A DNA stretch of 64,000 nucleotides from Rhynchopus sp. YZ270_cl-10 (taxonomy: Eukaryota; Euglenozoa; Diplonemea; Diplonemida; Diplonemidae). Location of the stretch: contig OZ037837.1 in NCBI GenBank assembly GCA_964035575.1, forward strand, positions 248,001 to 312,000, read 5' to 3'. Numbering within the stretch: position 1 is the first letter of the stretch; every line of letters starts with the position of its first letter. Shown one piece after another: positions 1-10,700 of this stretch. A program made the translations under genes and the position numbers. The notes under the pieces were generated by a model. It saw only the letters and a list, made by a program, of their open reading frames with translations, was not told the origin of the DNA and made no database searches.

Positions 1-442
1 CTTCTGCCAACAAACGTGTGTACCAGAAACACATTAAAGAAGCATGGGAAGAACGCTGTTGGTGTTGAATGAATTGGTGACAATATAAAAAAGAGGCCGA
101 TGAACCTAAGCCTCTCTGTGCTAGTCCCCTTAACAATACATTAACGCAGACCGTGTGTGACTTATTTTGTCTTTGAAAAATTGGTTGTATTAGCGTAGAC
201 ACCCGAGGATGAACTTCCACTATAAGATTTTGCTTTGAGAAATGGGAGAAAACTTATAACGACGTTCAAGCCATGAATCTGCTGTTCCGCTTTTGAAACC
301 CCCACCCCCCCTTTCCCCCGCCTTATCCCATCCTTGAGTGAATCAGAAGCCAGTAAAAATCTTGGGATCAACCCCATTGCACAACGGTGAAACCACAAAA
401 AAAAAGTCAAAACATTTCCTTCACCGCACACAGAGCACATAT
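1..442. other. Non-coding spacer with pieces repeated elsewhere
   Basis: No convincing gene. Positions 1-33 closely match 33746-33778, and 181-225 (core tagacacccgaggatg) match 34835-34875 inside the esterase intron and, more weakly, 39815-39845. A short block at 99 (gatgaacctaagcc) recurs in four other spacers. The pieces may be remains of an esterase-containing duplication unit or a dispersed repeat; the sequence alone cannot decide. Confidence 0.5.
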
Positions 443-2309
443 CAGTCGCTCCCCCGAAAATGTCAATTTGGTGGACCACCTTTCACTAAATTTCTACTCC
501 ACTAATCTTCTCGATTTTTTTTGCATTTTATTGCGCGGACTCCGGAAACGACGAACAGCGCATTTTCCAGCTCCGGAAAAATAGGCTGATATCCTGGTAT
601 TTTGGAGAGATTTTCGGCAAAAACCGTTTTTTGGGATTTGACTAAATTTGATTTTTTCAAAAGTTCAAAATTCTTGCTCCAATGGAATCAGCGGGCAAAT
701 TTAAGCCCAAAGGGGGGTATGTAATTTGACCGGTTCTGACCGGTAACTCAACCAGTGTGTTGTCAAAAATTCCCGAAAAAATCGGGTATTTTTGTGTACA
801 AATAGTACCCGGTCAAATTAGGGTATGTAATTTGACCGGCACCCCATTTTGACCGGCATTTTGACGGGTACTATTTATACACAAAAAACACGGGTTGCCT
901 ACGACGCTTCTAAGGTGCTCGCTCTCCATACCTAGACCCTCGAATTTTTTTTTTTTGCCCCTATATTGGGCTAATTTCGACGATTTGAGGCCATTAAAAG
1001 CAAAATGTGGCACTTTTGAGCATCTAGGGGGGTCTAAAACGCGGTTCCGCGAACCCAAAATTTCGTGATTTTTACCAAAAACAAGTCGATTTTTGAAAAA
1101 ATCTTTTATTGTTCACTTTGTCAAAATCTCTTTGTTTTTCTCTTTGTCTATTTTTCCTGCATTTTTTATTCTCTTCTTTGTACTTTCTTTTGTTTTGGTT
1201 GTTGTTAGATAAGCTCAATCGCCTATCGAGTTCTGTGAATAGCACGGAACTCCTTTTCATGTGTATCCATGGAAATCAGTATCATATGTGATACCGGGGT
1301 CAAAAAAAAAAAAACCCAAAAATTTTTTTTCACAAGTGTTTTTGAGGCCTGCTCACTACACCCTAGGTCCCCTTCTGGGACCAAAAAGTCAAAAAAAGCA
1401 AGAATTGGGCTGTTTTGAGCATCTAGAGTTAATTCCCCAGTCATTTTCTGTACCACCAGTGCATTTTGTATGGGCCAGCGCCTTGTCAAAAAATCAAAAA
1501 ATCTCAAAAAAAAAAAATTTTTTTTTTCGGGAAAATTTCGACCCCTGAGTTGGGTTTTTGGGCACCAAAAAGTGCAAAAAAACGCAAAAATCGGGTGTTT
1601 TGACGATCTGGGTGTAAACCATATGCATTATGCACCTTATGCATTACTACAGGGGCCCACATTTCGTGTACAAAAACACGCATATTACACATTTCCTTAG
1701 CAATTCTTTTCACAAGTACGGAGTTTGACCTGACAAAATTTTGTTTTATCGCCCAAAATCGGGCGTGGTAGGTCATAAAATGGCCCAAAGAATCCAAAGA
1801 AAACCTCAGAAATAGATGTTCGCGAAAAAATTTCGCAAGTCAAAATTCAGCCGCAATACCCTGTGACTGTAGTGGCTAGAGAACACGCACATGCAGACCC
1901 GTTCCTTGCAATTTCCAGTGTTGTGTTTATCAATGCATGCATCCAGAGGACCCCTGGTTTACGAAATCGTAAGCACTCCTGTGCAAAAATGAAGTCGGTT
2001 TTTGACCCAAAATCGGGGTGGGTGGGTCATAATTTGCTCCAAATTTGGCCGAAAATCGGGATTTTTCTGAAAATTTCATTGTGCCCAGCAAAAATCCTTG
2101 CTTTTTTGAAGAATTTTCCAAAAAATATGCTATACCCCCTATGACTGGACCCAACTCCCCTCACTCTTTTTTTTTTCACCCAAAGGGCCGGTCAAATTTT
2201 ACACACTAATACACAAAGATACATACCCCCCAAATACGTACTTTTTTCAAAAAAAAATTGACTTTTTTTTGGGGGTTTCTCAAATTGACACTTTTCGGGG
2301 GAGCGACTG
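443..2309. mobile_element. Non-coding DNA element with terminal inverted repeats
   Basis: The left end starts CAGTCGCTCCCCCGAAAA and the right end is its reverse complement. Similarity runs about 33 bp with a one-base indel. Both ends are flanked by ATAT (439-442 and 2310-2313), which fits a short target duplication or a TA site. Inside I see no transposase; only AT-rich sequence with diverged internal repeats (for example near 1010, 1420, 1590, 1740 and 2000, each with a phrase like 'tttgagcatct' or 'cccaaaatcggg') and an inverted repeat at 783-894. It is best called a non-autonomous DNA transposon or MITE-like element; the terminal CAGT resembles Tc1/mariner ends, but the superfamily is not proven. 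Confidence 0.6.
783..894. repeat. Imperfect inverted repeat inside the TIR element
   Basis: A 36-base arm at 783-818 (cgggtatttttgtgtacaaa...) pairs with 858-894 with few mismatches, separated by about 40 bases that contain a second copy of gtaatttgaccgg. It may mark a palindromic centre or two inverted sub-elements. Confidence 0.6.
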
Positions 2310-2344
2310 ATATATGCACAGCCATCACCCTTACCCCCCTATCC

Positions 2345-3082
2345 CTATTTGTCAGACCGCTCTGATCCCATCTCTGTTGCTGATTTGAAGATGGCACCGT
2401 CTGTGACGCCGAGGCCTGCGAGGGTGATGTTCTTGTCGTGAAGGGGCATGCCGTTGAAGGAGAGCTGCACCTGCGACACGTGGCAGCGACGTGCGTTGGC
2501 GACGCTGAGCTCGAAGACACCGAGGGGCGTGCAAGCAGGGGCGGAGATGTTGGCCACAGACCCCGACGGTGTCTTCACGTAGATATTCATGGGGCCTCCA
2601 CTGACGGGGATGACGTGCAGGACAGAGCCTTGCACGACGTTCGATCTGGAGAGGATGTCAGCATCTTCAAGGTTGACCCCTTCGAAGCACACCTTGTTAG
2701 GTCGCGGGATGTCTACGGGAAAGCGAGCACGCACCATGGATAGGGTTTCCTGCGCACTCAGCTCTAAATCGAATGAACGCCCCTCCGTCACGACCTTGAA
2801 ATGCACTGTGATCAACGTCGCGCGCTGTGCACTAAGCTCCCCCGCCCGCTTCACGAGCTGCCGTTTCGCGAGCCGTGGCATCGATGCTGGCAGGTCATCC
2901 TCCCCTTCTACCATGCAGAACGCACTCATATTCGTCAGACCCTCTGCCGCCAATGCGCCTGCCCACTGCTGCAGACCGAGCTTGATGAGCTCCTGCATGA
3001 CTTCGTCCCCCACACAAGGCACCTCACCACATGGTGCACTTGGTGCAGGTGGTGCAGAGGCCTGGTACCCATCAGCGCCCAT
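2345..3082 (-). CDS. SAM-like plus two ubiquitin-like domains protein
   Basis: Predicted 245-residue protein. After a Pro/Ala-rich start, residues 28-82 form a SAM-like helical segment (MQELIKLGLQQWAGALAAEG). Residues 88-160 and 165-237 are two beta-grasp ubiquitin-like domains; the second begins MNIYVKTPSG and both carry the typical hydrophobic spacing. There is no C-terminal Gly-Gly, so it is not expected to be conjugated like ubiquitin; an adaptor role (binding proteasome or ubiquitin receptors, with SAM for oligomerisation) is inference. The frame opens with the only upstream Met, 36 bases from retroelement-derived sequence (3118-3290), so its 5' leader may be transposon-derived. The domain order resembles multi-UBL adaptors but I do not recognise a named orthologue. 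Confidence 0.75.
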   Translation of the reverse strand: MGADGYQASAPPAPSAPCGEVPCVGDEVMQELIKLGLQQWAGALAAEGLTNMSAFCMVEGEDDLPASMPRLAKRQLVKRAGELSAQRATLITVHFKVVTEGRSFDLELSAQETLSMVRARFPVDIPRPNKVCFEGVNLEDADILSRSNVVQGSVLHVIPVSGGPMNIYVKTPSGSVANISAPACTPLGVFELSVANARRCHVSQVQLSFNGMPLHDKNITLAGLGVTDGAIFKSATEMGSERSDK

Positions 3083-3117
3083 TTCGATTATGTTGTGTTG
3101 TATTGTGTTGCGCTGCA

Positions 3118-3303
3118 GTAGATGAAGAAATAATAAAACCTACATTCTTGAGCTCTTCTATACGAAGTGATTTTCATTGGACGCATCCACTACACACACA
3201 ATTTCAATCATTCGAGCCGAAGACACCCAAACATTTCGGCTTGTATTATTTCCTTACAACCGTACGCGTTCCGCTTCGTCTGTTGTATACAATAAAAAAA
3301 CAA
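3118..3303 (-). repeat. Relic of family B retroelement terminal region
   Basis: Read on the minus strand, 3290 to 3190 matches the B terminal repeat (compare 25643-25745, from gtatacaacagacgaagcgg to gtgtgtgtag), and 3187 to 3129 matches the segment that in B lies just before that repeat (25570-25640, ggatgcgtccaatgaaaatc). The two blocks are in swapped order relative to B1 and B2, as expected if the piece came from a circular or permuted intermediate. It is a fossil end fragment and carries no gene. Confidence 0.7.
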
Positions 3304-4384
3304 AAACATTACCAACTGATCTCCTTACCAATCTACTATATTGTTTTCATCGACCAGCCATCAGTACATCTGAAAAAAAAAGTTTGTAAAAATACAAGAA
3401 GAGCAATGCCTACTGATAGGTGGAAATGTTCGGAGGAAAATAGTTGAGGATATTTATTTTTAGTTTTTTTGTACAATGAATCGTTGATGAGGCACATTGT
3501 AACGGAAAGGAGGGGGGAAGTTGCGAATTGAATAATTATTTTTTGTTGCATCAACAATCAGCTACCGAGGTAGGATCTGTACACAATGTCGCCCTAAGGC
3601 TTTGTACTTAATCGGTATGGACGGAGGCCATCCTCAACCCGAGAAAGTAGCTTTTATTTGTTGATTTGCATTCAAAGTGCATTTTTTTTTTTGAGAAGAT
3701 GAACCCTAAGCCCCACATGCTTGTCTCACCCACAAATGTGCCCCCTGTAAAGGGAACAATGAATAATCAGAACAAAAGAAAAACAGCAAGAAAGAGCATG
3801 TGTTCCACTGGAGGCGGCTCTGTGACGAAGAACCTTCCACCCAGGGCCAGGGCCAGGGCCGGACTACTGAGTTATACCCCGTGTGACCCTTTTCGAGATG
3901 GGCCCCGAAAAAGCCCTATGAAGAAAGACTGTCACGCAAAATAGGGAAAGGGAAAGGGAAAGGGAAAGGAGATCTGAGATAGATAGAGAGTACCTAAAAG
4001 ACCCGCGAAGGGCGAACAGCAATGATGAAAACGGAGAGGAGGGAAGGGGGATACTTTTATCTCGAAATAGGCGCTACGATGAGGGGGGCGAATGTGGAAG
4101 CCGAAACAACCCAAAACAAATTCCAACAAAAAATCTGATGAAGATGGTGTGGTGATTTGGTGAGGGTAGAGACTGAAACATAAACGGACCCCGGCCAACC
4201 AGGACAAAGCCTGAGGAAAATCAAATAAATATTCTGCCAAATAGCAGTGTGCGTGCCATGTCAAATCAAAAGAACGGTAGTCTCTATCAAAGATCTCCCA
4301 ACACGCAGCGAAGCTGCTCCGCTAAAGCGTGTTTCAGGGGAAAGGGAAAGGGAAAGGGAAAATTTGGCGTTTATATGTCACATA
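3304..4384. other. Non-coding spacer with G-rich repeats
   Basis: No gene recognised. It contains a GATGAACC-type short block at 3698, a triple CCAGGG run near 3840-3860, two (GGGAAA)n tracts at 3944-3969 and 4338-4361, and a small inverted-repeat element between those tracts, listed separately. Confidence 0.5.
3966..4300. mobile_element. Small element with A-family-like inverted ends
   Basis: The left end (ggagatctgagatagatag) and the right end (tctctatcaaagatctccc) are imperfect inverted repeats of about 25 bp that share the ggagatct core with the ends of retroelement A. Downstream, cgcag-aagctgct at 4305-4317 resembles 21467-21480 beside A. It is flanked on both sides by (GGGAAA)n. Possibly a non-autonomous fossil related to A; there is no coding potential. 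Confidence 0.4.
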
Positions 4385-5419
4385 CAGTGTGACACAGAAT
4401 TAATGGCCGATGACGACATTTTGTAAAAATTGTTATATTATTCTAAAAAATAGGCAAAATTTGACTCATTTCATGCCTGGCCAGTCAGCTTTAGGGAGGA
4501 ACGAGAAAGGTTGGGAGGAGAGGAATGCTTGAGTAACGTTCGCAGTGTGGCAGGGTGCCCCATCCTGCTGAAACGTGTAGCTACTGTCAGGCAGGAGTTC
4601 TTTTATTTCTTTGAGCGCTTTCTGTAAGACGAGCGTACGGTACTTCTCTGCATTGAGAGCACCGTCATAGAAATAGAGCTTCGTCTTACCTCTGGTGGTG
4701 ATTCCTCCCCAGACGTGAACCTTCTGCGTAGCCCTGACCTTATCAACGGTTGGGGGCGGCTCATCACCATCTGCAACCCAGACAACATCGTTCTTCTTGC
4801 TCACCCGAGAAAAAAGCCAAAAGTCTTTTTCATCGGTGAACATCACCTTTGACCAGTCGGTGTTTCGATGCGTTTCAGCAAACTCTATCCGGGCAGTGAT
4901 GTTCTTTTCCGAGAGCTTTGGTTTGCTCTTCGTTTGAACGGGCTTCAGCCCCTTCTCCTTCAGGCACCTGCGGACACTCTCCCTCGAAATCTGTAGTCGC
5001 GACGCTACTTTCCTGCAAGACTGAAACCGCTTGCCCCGCATGTGTCTAACCACCCTATTCTTAACGGTGTCGGTGGTGGCCGATCTCTTGCGTCCCCTCC
5101 CTGGCTTGTCCGAAAAATTCCGCTCTCCAGCGCGGTACTCCTTCACCCACCTACCCAAACTCCTCTTCGCAACGTTCAGCAACTCCGCCACCTCATCATG
5201 GCTCTTACCGCCAACAACGACTAGCGACGCTGCCTGTAGGCGCAACCCTTCCCTCGTGGCCTCAGTGTTCACTTTACCCTTAACCATTATATTTTTGCTT
5301 TTATTGTGTTCCTGGGCGTAAATATTTTATGTTTTGGGGGTGTTTTGAATATGTCCTTGTCAAAATTTGCCGTTTTTTTATAAAATGTCTTCATCGGCCA
5401 TTAATTCTGTGTCACACTG
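4385..5419 (-). mobile_element. Tc1/mariner-type DNA transposon, 1,035 bp
   Basis: Terminal inverted repeats of about 45 bp: the outer 29 bases starting CAGTGTGACACAGAATTAAT are identical at both ends, with two mismatches further in. TA dinucleotides flank both ends (4383-4384 and 5420-5421), the Tc1/mariner target duplication. One transposase frame fills most of the interior. The matching ends suggest fairly recent insertion, though the transposase is shortened (see its entry). Confidence 0.92.
4466..5287 (-). pseudogene. Tc1/mariner transposase, C-terminally truncated
   Basis: A 273-residue frame. Residues 1-110 hold paired helix-turn-helix DNA-binding motifs (SHDEVAELLNVAKRSLGRWV; SRESVRRCLKEKG). 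The DDE catalytic core follows: the first Asp in MFTDEKDFWLF and the second in FQQDGAPCHTA, as in the family's D and QD-N-H signatures. The frame ends at DWPGMK, exactly where relatives continue with the SPDLNPIE block that carries the third acidic residue, so the catalytic triad is incomplete and about 50 residues are missing. The gap between the stop and the left TIR is only about 20-80 bases, so an internal deletion near the 3' end is likely. The element is therefore probably non-autonomous unless helped in trans. Function: cut-and-paste DNA transposition at TA sites. Confidence 0.88.
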
Positions 5420-5473
5420 TACATGACTCGTAGCGCCAAAAAAAAATGGAGGAAATTACCGGATTTTTTGACA

Positions 5474-5775
5474 GTTTTATTTCCCAACCCAACAACAACA
5501 ATATAGCGTGAAGACAATAAATAAAATCAAAGCGGAATAAATTTTTAGGTTTTGTGAGGCACTCAACGAGTGTGCCGGCTCTGTGGCGTCACGGAGCCAC
5601 CAACACTCCCCAGTCATTTTTCCTGCGCTTCCAGGAAAACTCGCAGTATGCGACCAGGCGAACGAAAAAATTTAATTCACAGCAAACAGGTGTGAGGGAG
5701 AAGAAAAGAAAGTGAACAAAAACGAAAAACAATGTTTTTCTGAAATGTGATGTTGTTGTTGGGGGGAAAAAAAGG
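5474..5775. repeat. Palindromic repeat, copy 1, with interior insert
   Basis: The left arm gttttatttcccaacccaac and the right part aatgtttttctgaaatgtga plus gttgttgttgggg match the repeat at 6390-6480. The interior is longer by roughly 200 bases. No coding content. Confidence 0.5.
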
Positions 5776-6389
5776 AGACGGTCTGTTTGGCAGTATCTCT
5801 GATGTGAAGCTTCTACTGACAGCTTTGCAAATAATAGTACAGTAAAAGTAAGTCGCACAGCCAGGACACACGAAAATGAAACCATCACACCACCCCCGCA
5901 GTGCAAATCTTCATTGTTGTGAAATATTATTCAAAAAAAAATGACATTTTTTTGCAGCAAAGGGAAGAGAGGGAAAACAGAGGGGGAAAGAATGGTAGCA
6001 AAACATAGAAATCAGTGAATGTGAAGCAATGTTGTACAAAAAAAAAAATTGATAACTTCATTTGAGTTTGGGAAAGTAAACTTGGTGCTCCGGGAGGGGG
6101 GTCGATATTTGACAGGTCGCTGACCGACTTCCGAAAGCACCAGAACTGTGTTTCTCTTTCCTATCGAACGCAACTAATTTAAAATAAGAATAAGAAGAAG
6201 AGAGTTGCGCTGAATCATACATCTGCCCATTATTTTAAAGACTGTATACTTTTATCATAAATACAAATTCACTCCTGCGAGACATATAGCAACCTATGCA
6301 GATTTCTACGCCGGAAATGAACGGTTGTTTCTCGTGAAGAAAAAAAAAAAATAAAAATACATGTTCTTCTAATTGGGGATAGTGAGAGG

Positions 6390-6480
6390 GTTTTATTTCC
6401 CACCCCAACAACAACGATAAAGCGATAAAAACAGTGTTTTTCTGAATGTGATGTTGTTGTTGGGGTGAGGAGAATAAAAC
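6390..6480. repeat. Small palindromic repeat (MITE-like), copy 2
   Basis: Arms gttttatttcccaccccaac and gttggggtgaggagaataaaac are near-perfect inverted repeats; the inner 15 bases (6401-6415 with 6453-6467) pair perfectly. A related copy at 5474-5775 has the same two arms and the same inner tgtttttctgaa-tgtgatg segment, but about 200 extra bases in the middle. Confidence 0.65.
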
Positions 6481-7745
6481 AGTTCCAAGAAAAGCTCCTG
6501 CGTCGGTTTTCTTTTTGTTAATACAAAGAGTTACCAAATCCAGACAGATTTGCTTCTTGACTGTACACATTTCGCGCAAATTTGGGGGGAAAAAAAGATA
6601 AGCAAACGTAATTTTTGAAAGGGGGTGGAAAGTGGTGAGGAGAGAGCGGCTTTGAACTAGAAACACAGAGTACCCTGTAAGCTATTCGCAGGATAGTGTT
6701 CATGTGCAAGCAAAAAAAGGGATCTCAAAAGAAAAAGGGGGAAGTAGAGTAAGCTTGAAATATACAATCAACAACCTTTCCCAATACGGTTGAAGAACAT
6801 TCTCCTGCAGATTGACACATTGTGCCACATCAAATTTGAGTAGAATTGACGTTTTCACTACAGGGAACCGGATACAGAAAGTAGTGTAATTTGACAGCAA
6901 AGGGTAGTCAAAAAAATGGATAAATGAGGGAGGGGAACCAGGGGCGGGGAAAGTGTGTAACCATAGGTGGCCTGCGATCGAAGCACGATGTTTTACGAGC
7001 GTACCCAAAAACGAGCGTTTACGATCGTAAAATATCGTACCACAATCGTAGGCAACCAGTGGTTAACCCATGCAGGCGAATGTACAAATGCAGCTTTTAT
7101 TTTTTTTGGGATCAAAAAGAGCTCCTTGGCAGAACCGTGGTTGAACCACGGGAGTACCCCTTGGGAACTGGGTTGCTGACCACACCAGGAAGGTCCAGGG
7201 TAAATCGTTGTATTTTTATTTTTTGAACCCCTTTGGAGTTGTTCACAATCACCGTGACAAAAGACAGGTGGATTATGTGTTCTTTTCAGACACTGAAAAC
7301 AGGCAGTTGTCAGACAGAGGGGTTGCACGTGGCCCCGTCACCTCTCCTGATCAGTTTTTTTGTTTATTTTCATTTTTCTCGTTTCTTTTTTCCCGTTTTT
7401 TTTCTGGTTCACAAATCGAATAATAATACAACTGTACCCCTCGTTGCAAAGACTCGTGCACTCACGAAACTGAAGCAGGAAAAACTCTGTTTGCTCTCTC
7501 TTCGTTTGTGGTGCAGTGGAGTCGAGTCGCGTGCAACTCGCCCGTAGACGTGGGTACGACACTACTAATACAAGAATGTAAAAGGAAACGCTAAAGAGTG
7601 GGGGTGGGAAGCATGCAGAATTACAAGAAGTCCAAGAAGTCCAAGAAGGGCGTTGGGCGGGGGCGGGGGGAGGGGCGAGGGGCGGGGCGAGGGGCGGGGC
7701 GTCTAATTTAAGTAATGCTCAGTAAGTGTGCACAGCTGTGCACAG

Positions 7746-10700
7746 CTACATCTCAAAGGTTTCGTTGTGAACGTCCGCTTTCATCCAGGGGTACTGACCT
7801 GCATACGCTGACACAGCCTTCTTCGCCGCACCAGTCAGTGCATGTGGCCCACAGGTGAAAACTGCCAAACTCTCGAAATCCTTTGGGTCACCAAAACCTT
7901 CAAGGACCTTAGCAACTTCCGGCCTCCCGTGCTTGATTTTGCTTCCGAGCATTCCAAACACGTTGTTGTTTCCTTCCACAGCCCCCGTGAAGTTGATCTG
8001 CAGGTCCAGGTCTGGCGCAGCATTGATGCACGAGATCAGCTCGTCTGCAAGGAGCTCAAGAAGCTCGACGTCACGTACAGCCCACACAAGGCTCACTCTG
8101 TGCTGTACTGTCTCTCCCTTGGCTGGCATCTCCTGGTACACGCTGCGTGTCTTCAGGTAGTGCAGTGCAGCAACCAACGGTGTCACACCCACACCACCGC
8201 CAACAAGCAGCACTCTGTCGTAGTTGAGCAGGTCCATCGAGGCAACACCGCAGGGCTCAGACACACGCAGCAGCGAACCTGCCTGCAGGTCTCGGATCAT
8301 GTTGTCCGTCGACGTTCCTTTGCCCATGTTCTTCACAACAATGGAAAAGCCATACGTCTCCGGGTGCACACGCATCACAGAGAAGGGGTGCGACTGCAGC
8401 ATGTTCGACAGCGACTTCACACGCACCCTGATGTACATCCCTGGGAAGATGTCACGGAAGTTGAAGATCGGCTCTCTTGTGGGCGGAACTGCAGGAGCGA
8501 CACGCAGCTTCGAGTATGCCTGCGAAGGGGTGTCGTCCTTGGACACCACTGTGTAGTAGGGCACGATGAAGTTGCGCACAACCCTCTGTGCAATCAGGGA
8601 GAGTATTCCCGGGATCAGGAACAGCACTGTGGATGTGGTGTGGATGATGGCGAAGACGAGGATCAACGGAATGAAGCACCAATGCGCCATCAGGAAGAAG
8701 TGGTACGCACCCCTGCGCACAGGCGGCAGGGACGTCACACACAGCGCAAACATGAAGATAATAGCAAGCGTCCCTGCAAGGTTGTTCACATCCCCACCAC
8801 CCCATTTAAATGCGTTCTCGCCGTCCACAATGTACATCACACCGTGCAGTGTCCCGACTGCCATGAACAGAAACCCGATGATGCCGTGGAAGAACACAAC
8901 CTTCTCGTGAGGCATCCCAAAGCAGATCCAGATCCAGCTCTGCCTCCCAGACGGCATCGAGAAGCTCATGCCCAGGAGCAGCTGCGCAACGTGGCCGAGG
9001 GACTTGTACCACACCAGCCTGTCCTCGTTCGCGTAGTAGAAGCACACTGCCGCGCCTGCCCACATCACTCCCACCACGTAGACACCCACTCCCTTCACCA
9101 TCATCCTACCCAGGAACCGTGGTGCCTCAAACGCCTTGCAGCAGGACAGCTTTGTCAGTGGCACGAAGATCGCAGGCAGCAGCAGCAGCACAAACGTGAG
9201 GATCAGGTACACCAGCTTGTTCTTCCCCACCGAAGCTGAGGCACCAGTGAAAAAGTTGATCCGCTTGCTCCCGAAGCTTCCGCCAGCCTCGTGTGTGTCC
9301 AGGTTTCCAACTGTGTACGGCCCGTACGCCCAGATCACGTCCTGCATTTTGTCAACGATGACAGTGTCGGCAGGGTCCATTGTGTTCACCTTGCGCGAGA
9401 ACGTGTAGTCTGTCGCACCCACGATGCTGTACGAAAGCACGTCGTTCAGCACGTCCTGCACCTGAACAACGTACCCAGAGCAGTGACCATCAAAGCACGA
9501 AGACTGCGAGCATGTGTAAGTGTCCGCATCCGCCATGCTCGTCCCAAACCCAAAGGCACACCACAGACCCGGGCTGCATGTAAAGACGTACGTGATGACG
9601 TCGCCTGTCATGCTCCACGTCATGCTGTACTGTTGTGCAAACGAAACTGAGTATGTCGGTCCAGCCTGCCCAACAACGGGTGCGGGTGTCGGAGGTGCTG
9701 GTGTTGCGGGTGCGACATTCGTGGAGAGCAAGATAGTCGTGGCACCCTTTGTCGCATGTGTCAAACGGATGTCCTCACCCACACCCACACCCCAGATAAG
9801 CGGCTCCGTACCCTGCACAAGCACTTTGTCAATAGAGTCACCAGTGTTCATCAAACGTGTCATCGTGAAGACGGTCCTCCCGTTTGCGGTCACTGCGTTC
9901 ACGTTGTCCAGGTTCTGCACCGCATCACGTGGTGGTTGGAACAGCCCCGCACAGTGAGCATCCTCACACGATCCAGGCGTGGTTGTGGAGCACGTGATTG
10001 TGTCTGCGTCACTCATGCTTGCGCCAAACCCGATGGAACACCACTTTGTGGAAATGCAGTCGAGTGTCATCAACAGTGTTGTCCCGTCTGTGCTCATTGA
10101 CCACTCAAACGACATGTCTTGGTTTGGCTTAAAGAACTGACTTCCAGGGGTGGAACCAGTCCCCGATTGACCAGGTGCCGGTGGTGTGGGTGGCATGGGG
10201 GTTGGCGGTGAAGGACCAGGCTGGCTGGTGACGGGTGGGGACGGTGTGGGCGGGCAAGCGTTGAGCGTGATGTCTGCATCGTCTGCCTCAGGGTGCTCCA
10301 GCCACGTCCCGTCGTTGGGGCTGCCGTACCCCACAGCCCAGCCAAGCTCGAACTGTCTGCCTGACTGCAGGACGTAGTCGTGTGAATCACCTGTCGACAG
10401 CCTTCTCCGGAAGACCACTGTACGCGCTGTCCTCGACACAAAGACACCATCCTGCTGCTCGTCCACACCAGAGGGTGCGGCCTCAGGCACAGTCATGATG
10501 TTGTAGTCCACGATCTTGTCCTGCGACAGGTCCCAAGCAAGAATGTCGTAGTTCTGCATCTCGTCACCAGTCGTCCGGAACCCGATGGACCCGTACTCGT
10601 ACGTGCCCGTGATTCTAACTGTGAACTGCACCGCCTCGTCAGCACCCAGAGAACCCATTTCGTAGTCGATCGTCATCTCGTTCGCTGAGAGGATGCGTGT

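Larger units (their letters stand above)
5420..7745. other. Non-coding spacer, AT-rich with palindromic repeats
   Basis: No frame here resembles a protein. It contains two related palindromic repeats (5474-5775 and 6390-6480), a segment rich in acgatcgt words (6965-7050), an inverted repeat ccgtggttgaaccacgg near 7134-7150, and a very G-rich tract at 7645-7700 just beyond the stop of the reductase gene. That tract could form G-quadruplexes in the 3' region. Confidence 0.5.

Noticed and set aside
3944-4361. (GGGAAA)n tracts as interstitial telomere repeats
   Set aside because: They do not match TTAGGG-type repeats and are only 4-5 units long; better read as G-rich simple repeats.
7842-9239. 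465-codon plus-strand frame
   Set aside because: Antisense to the reductase core; His/Arg/Gln-rich composition typical of a shadow frame.
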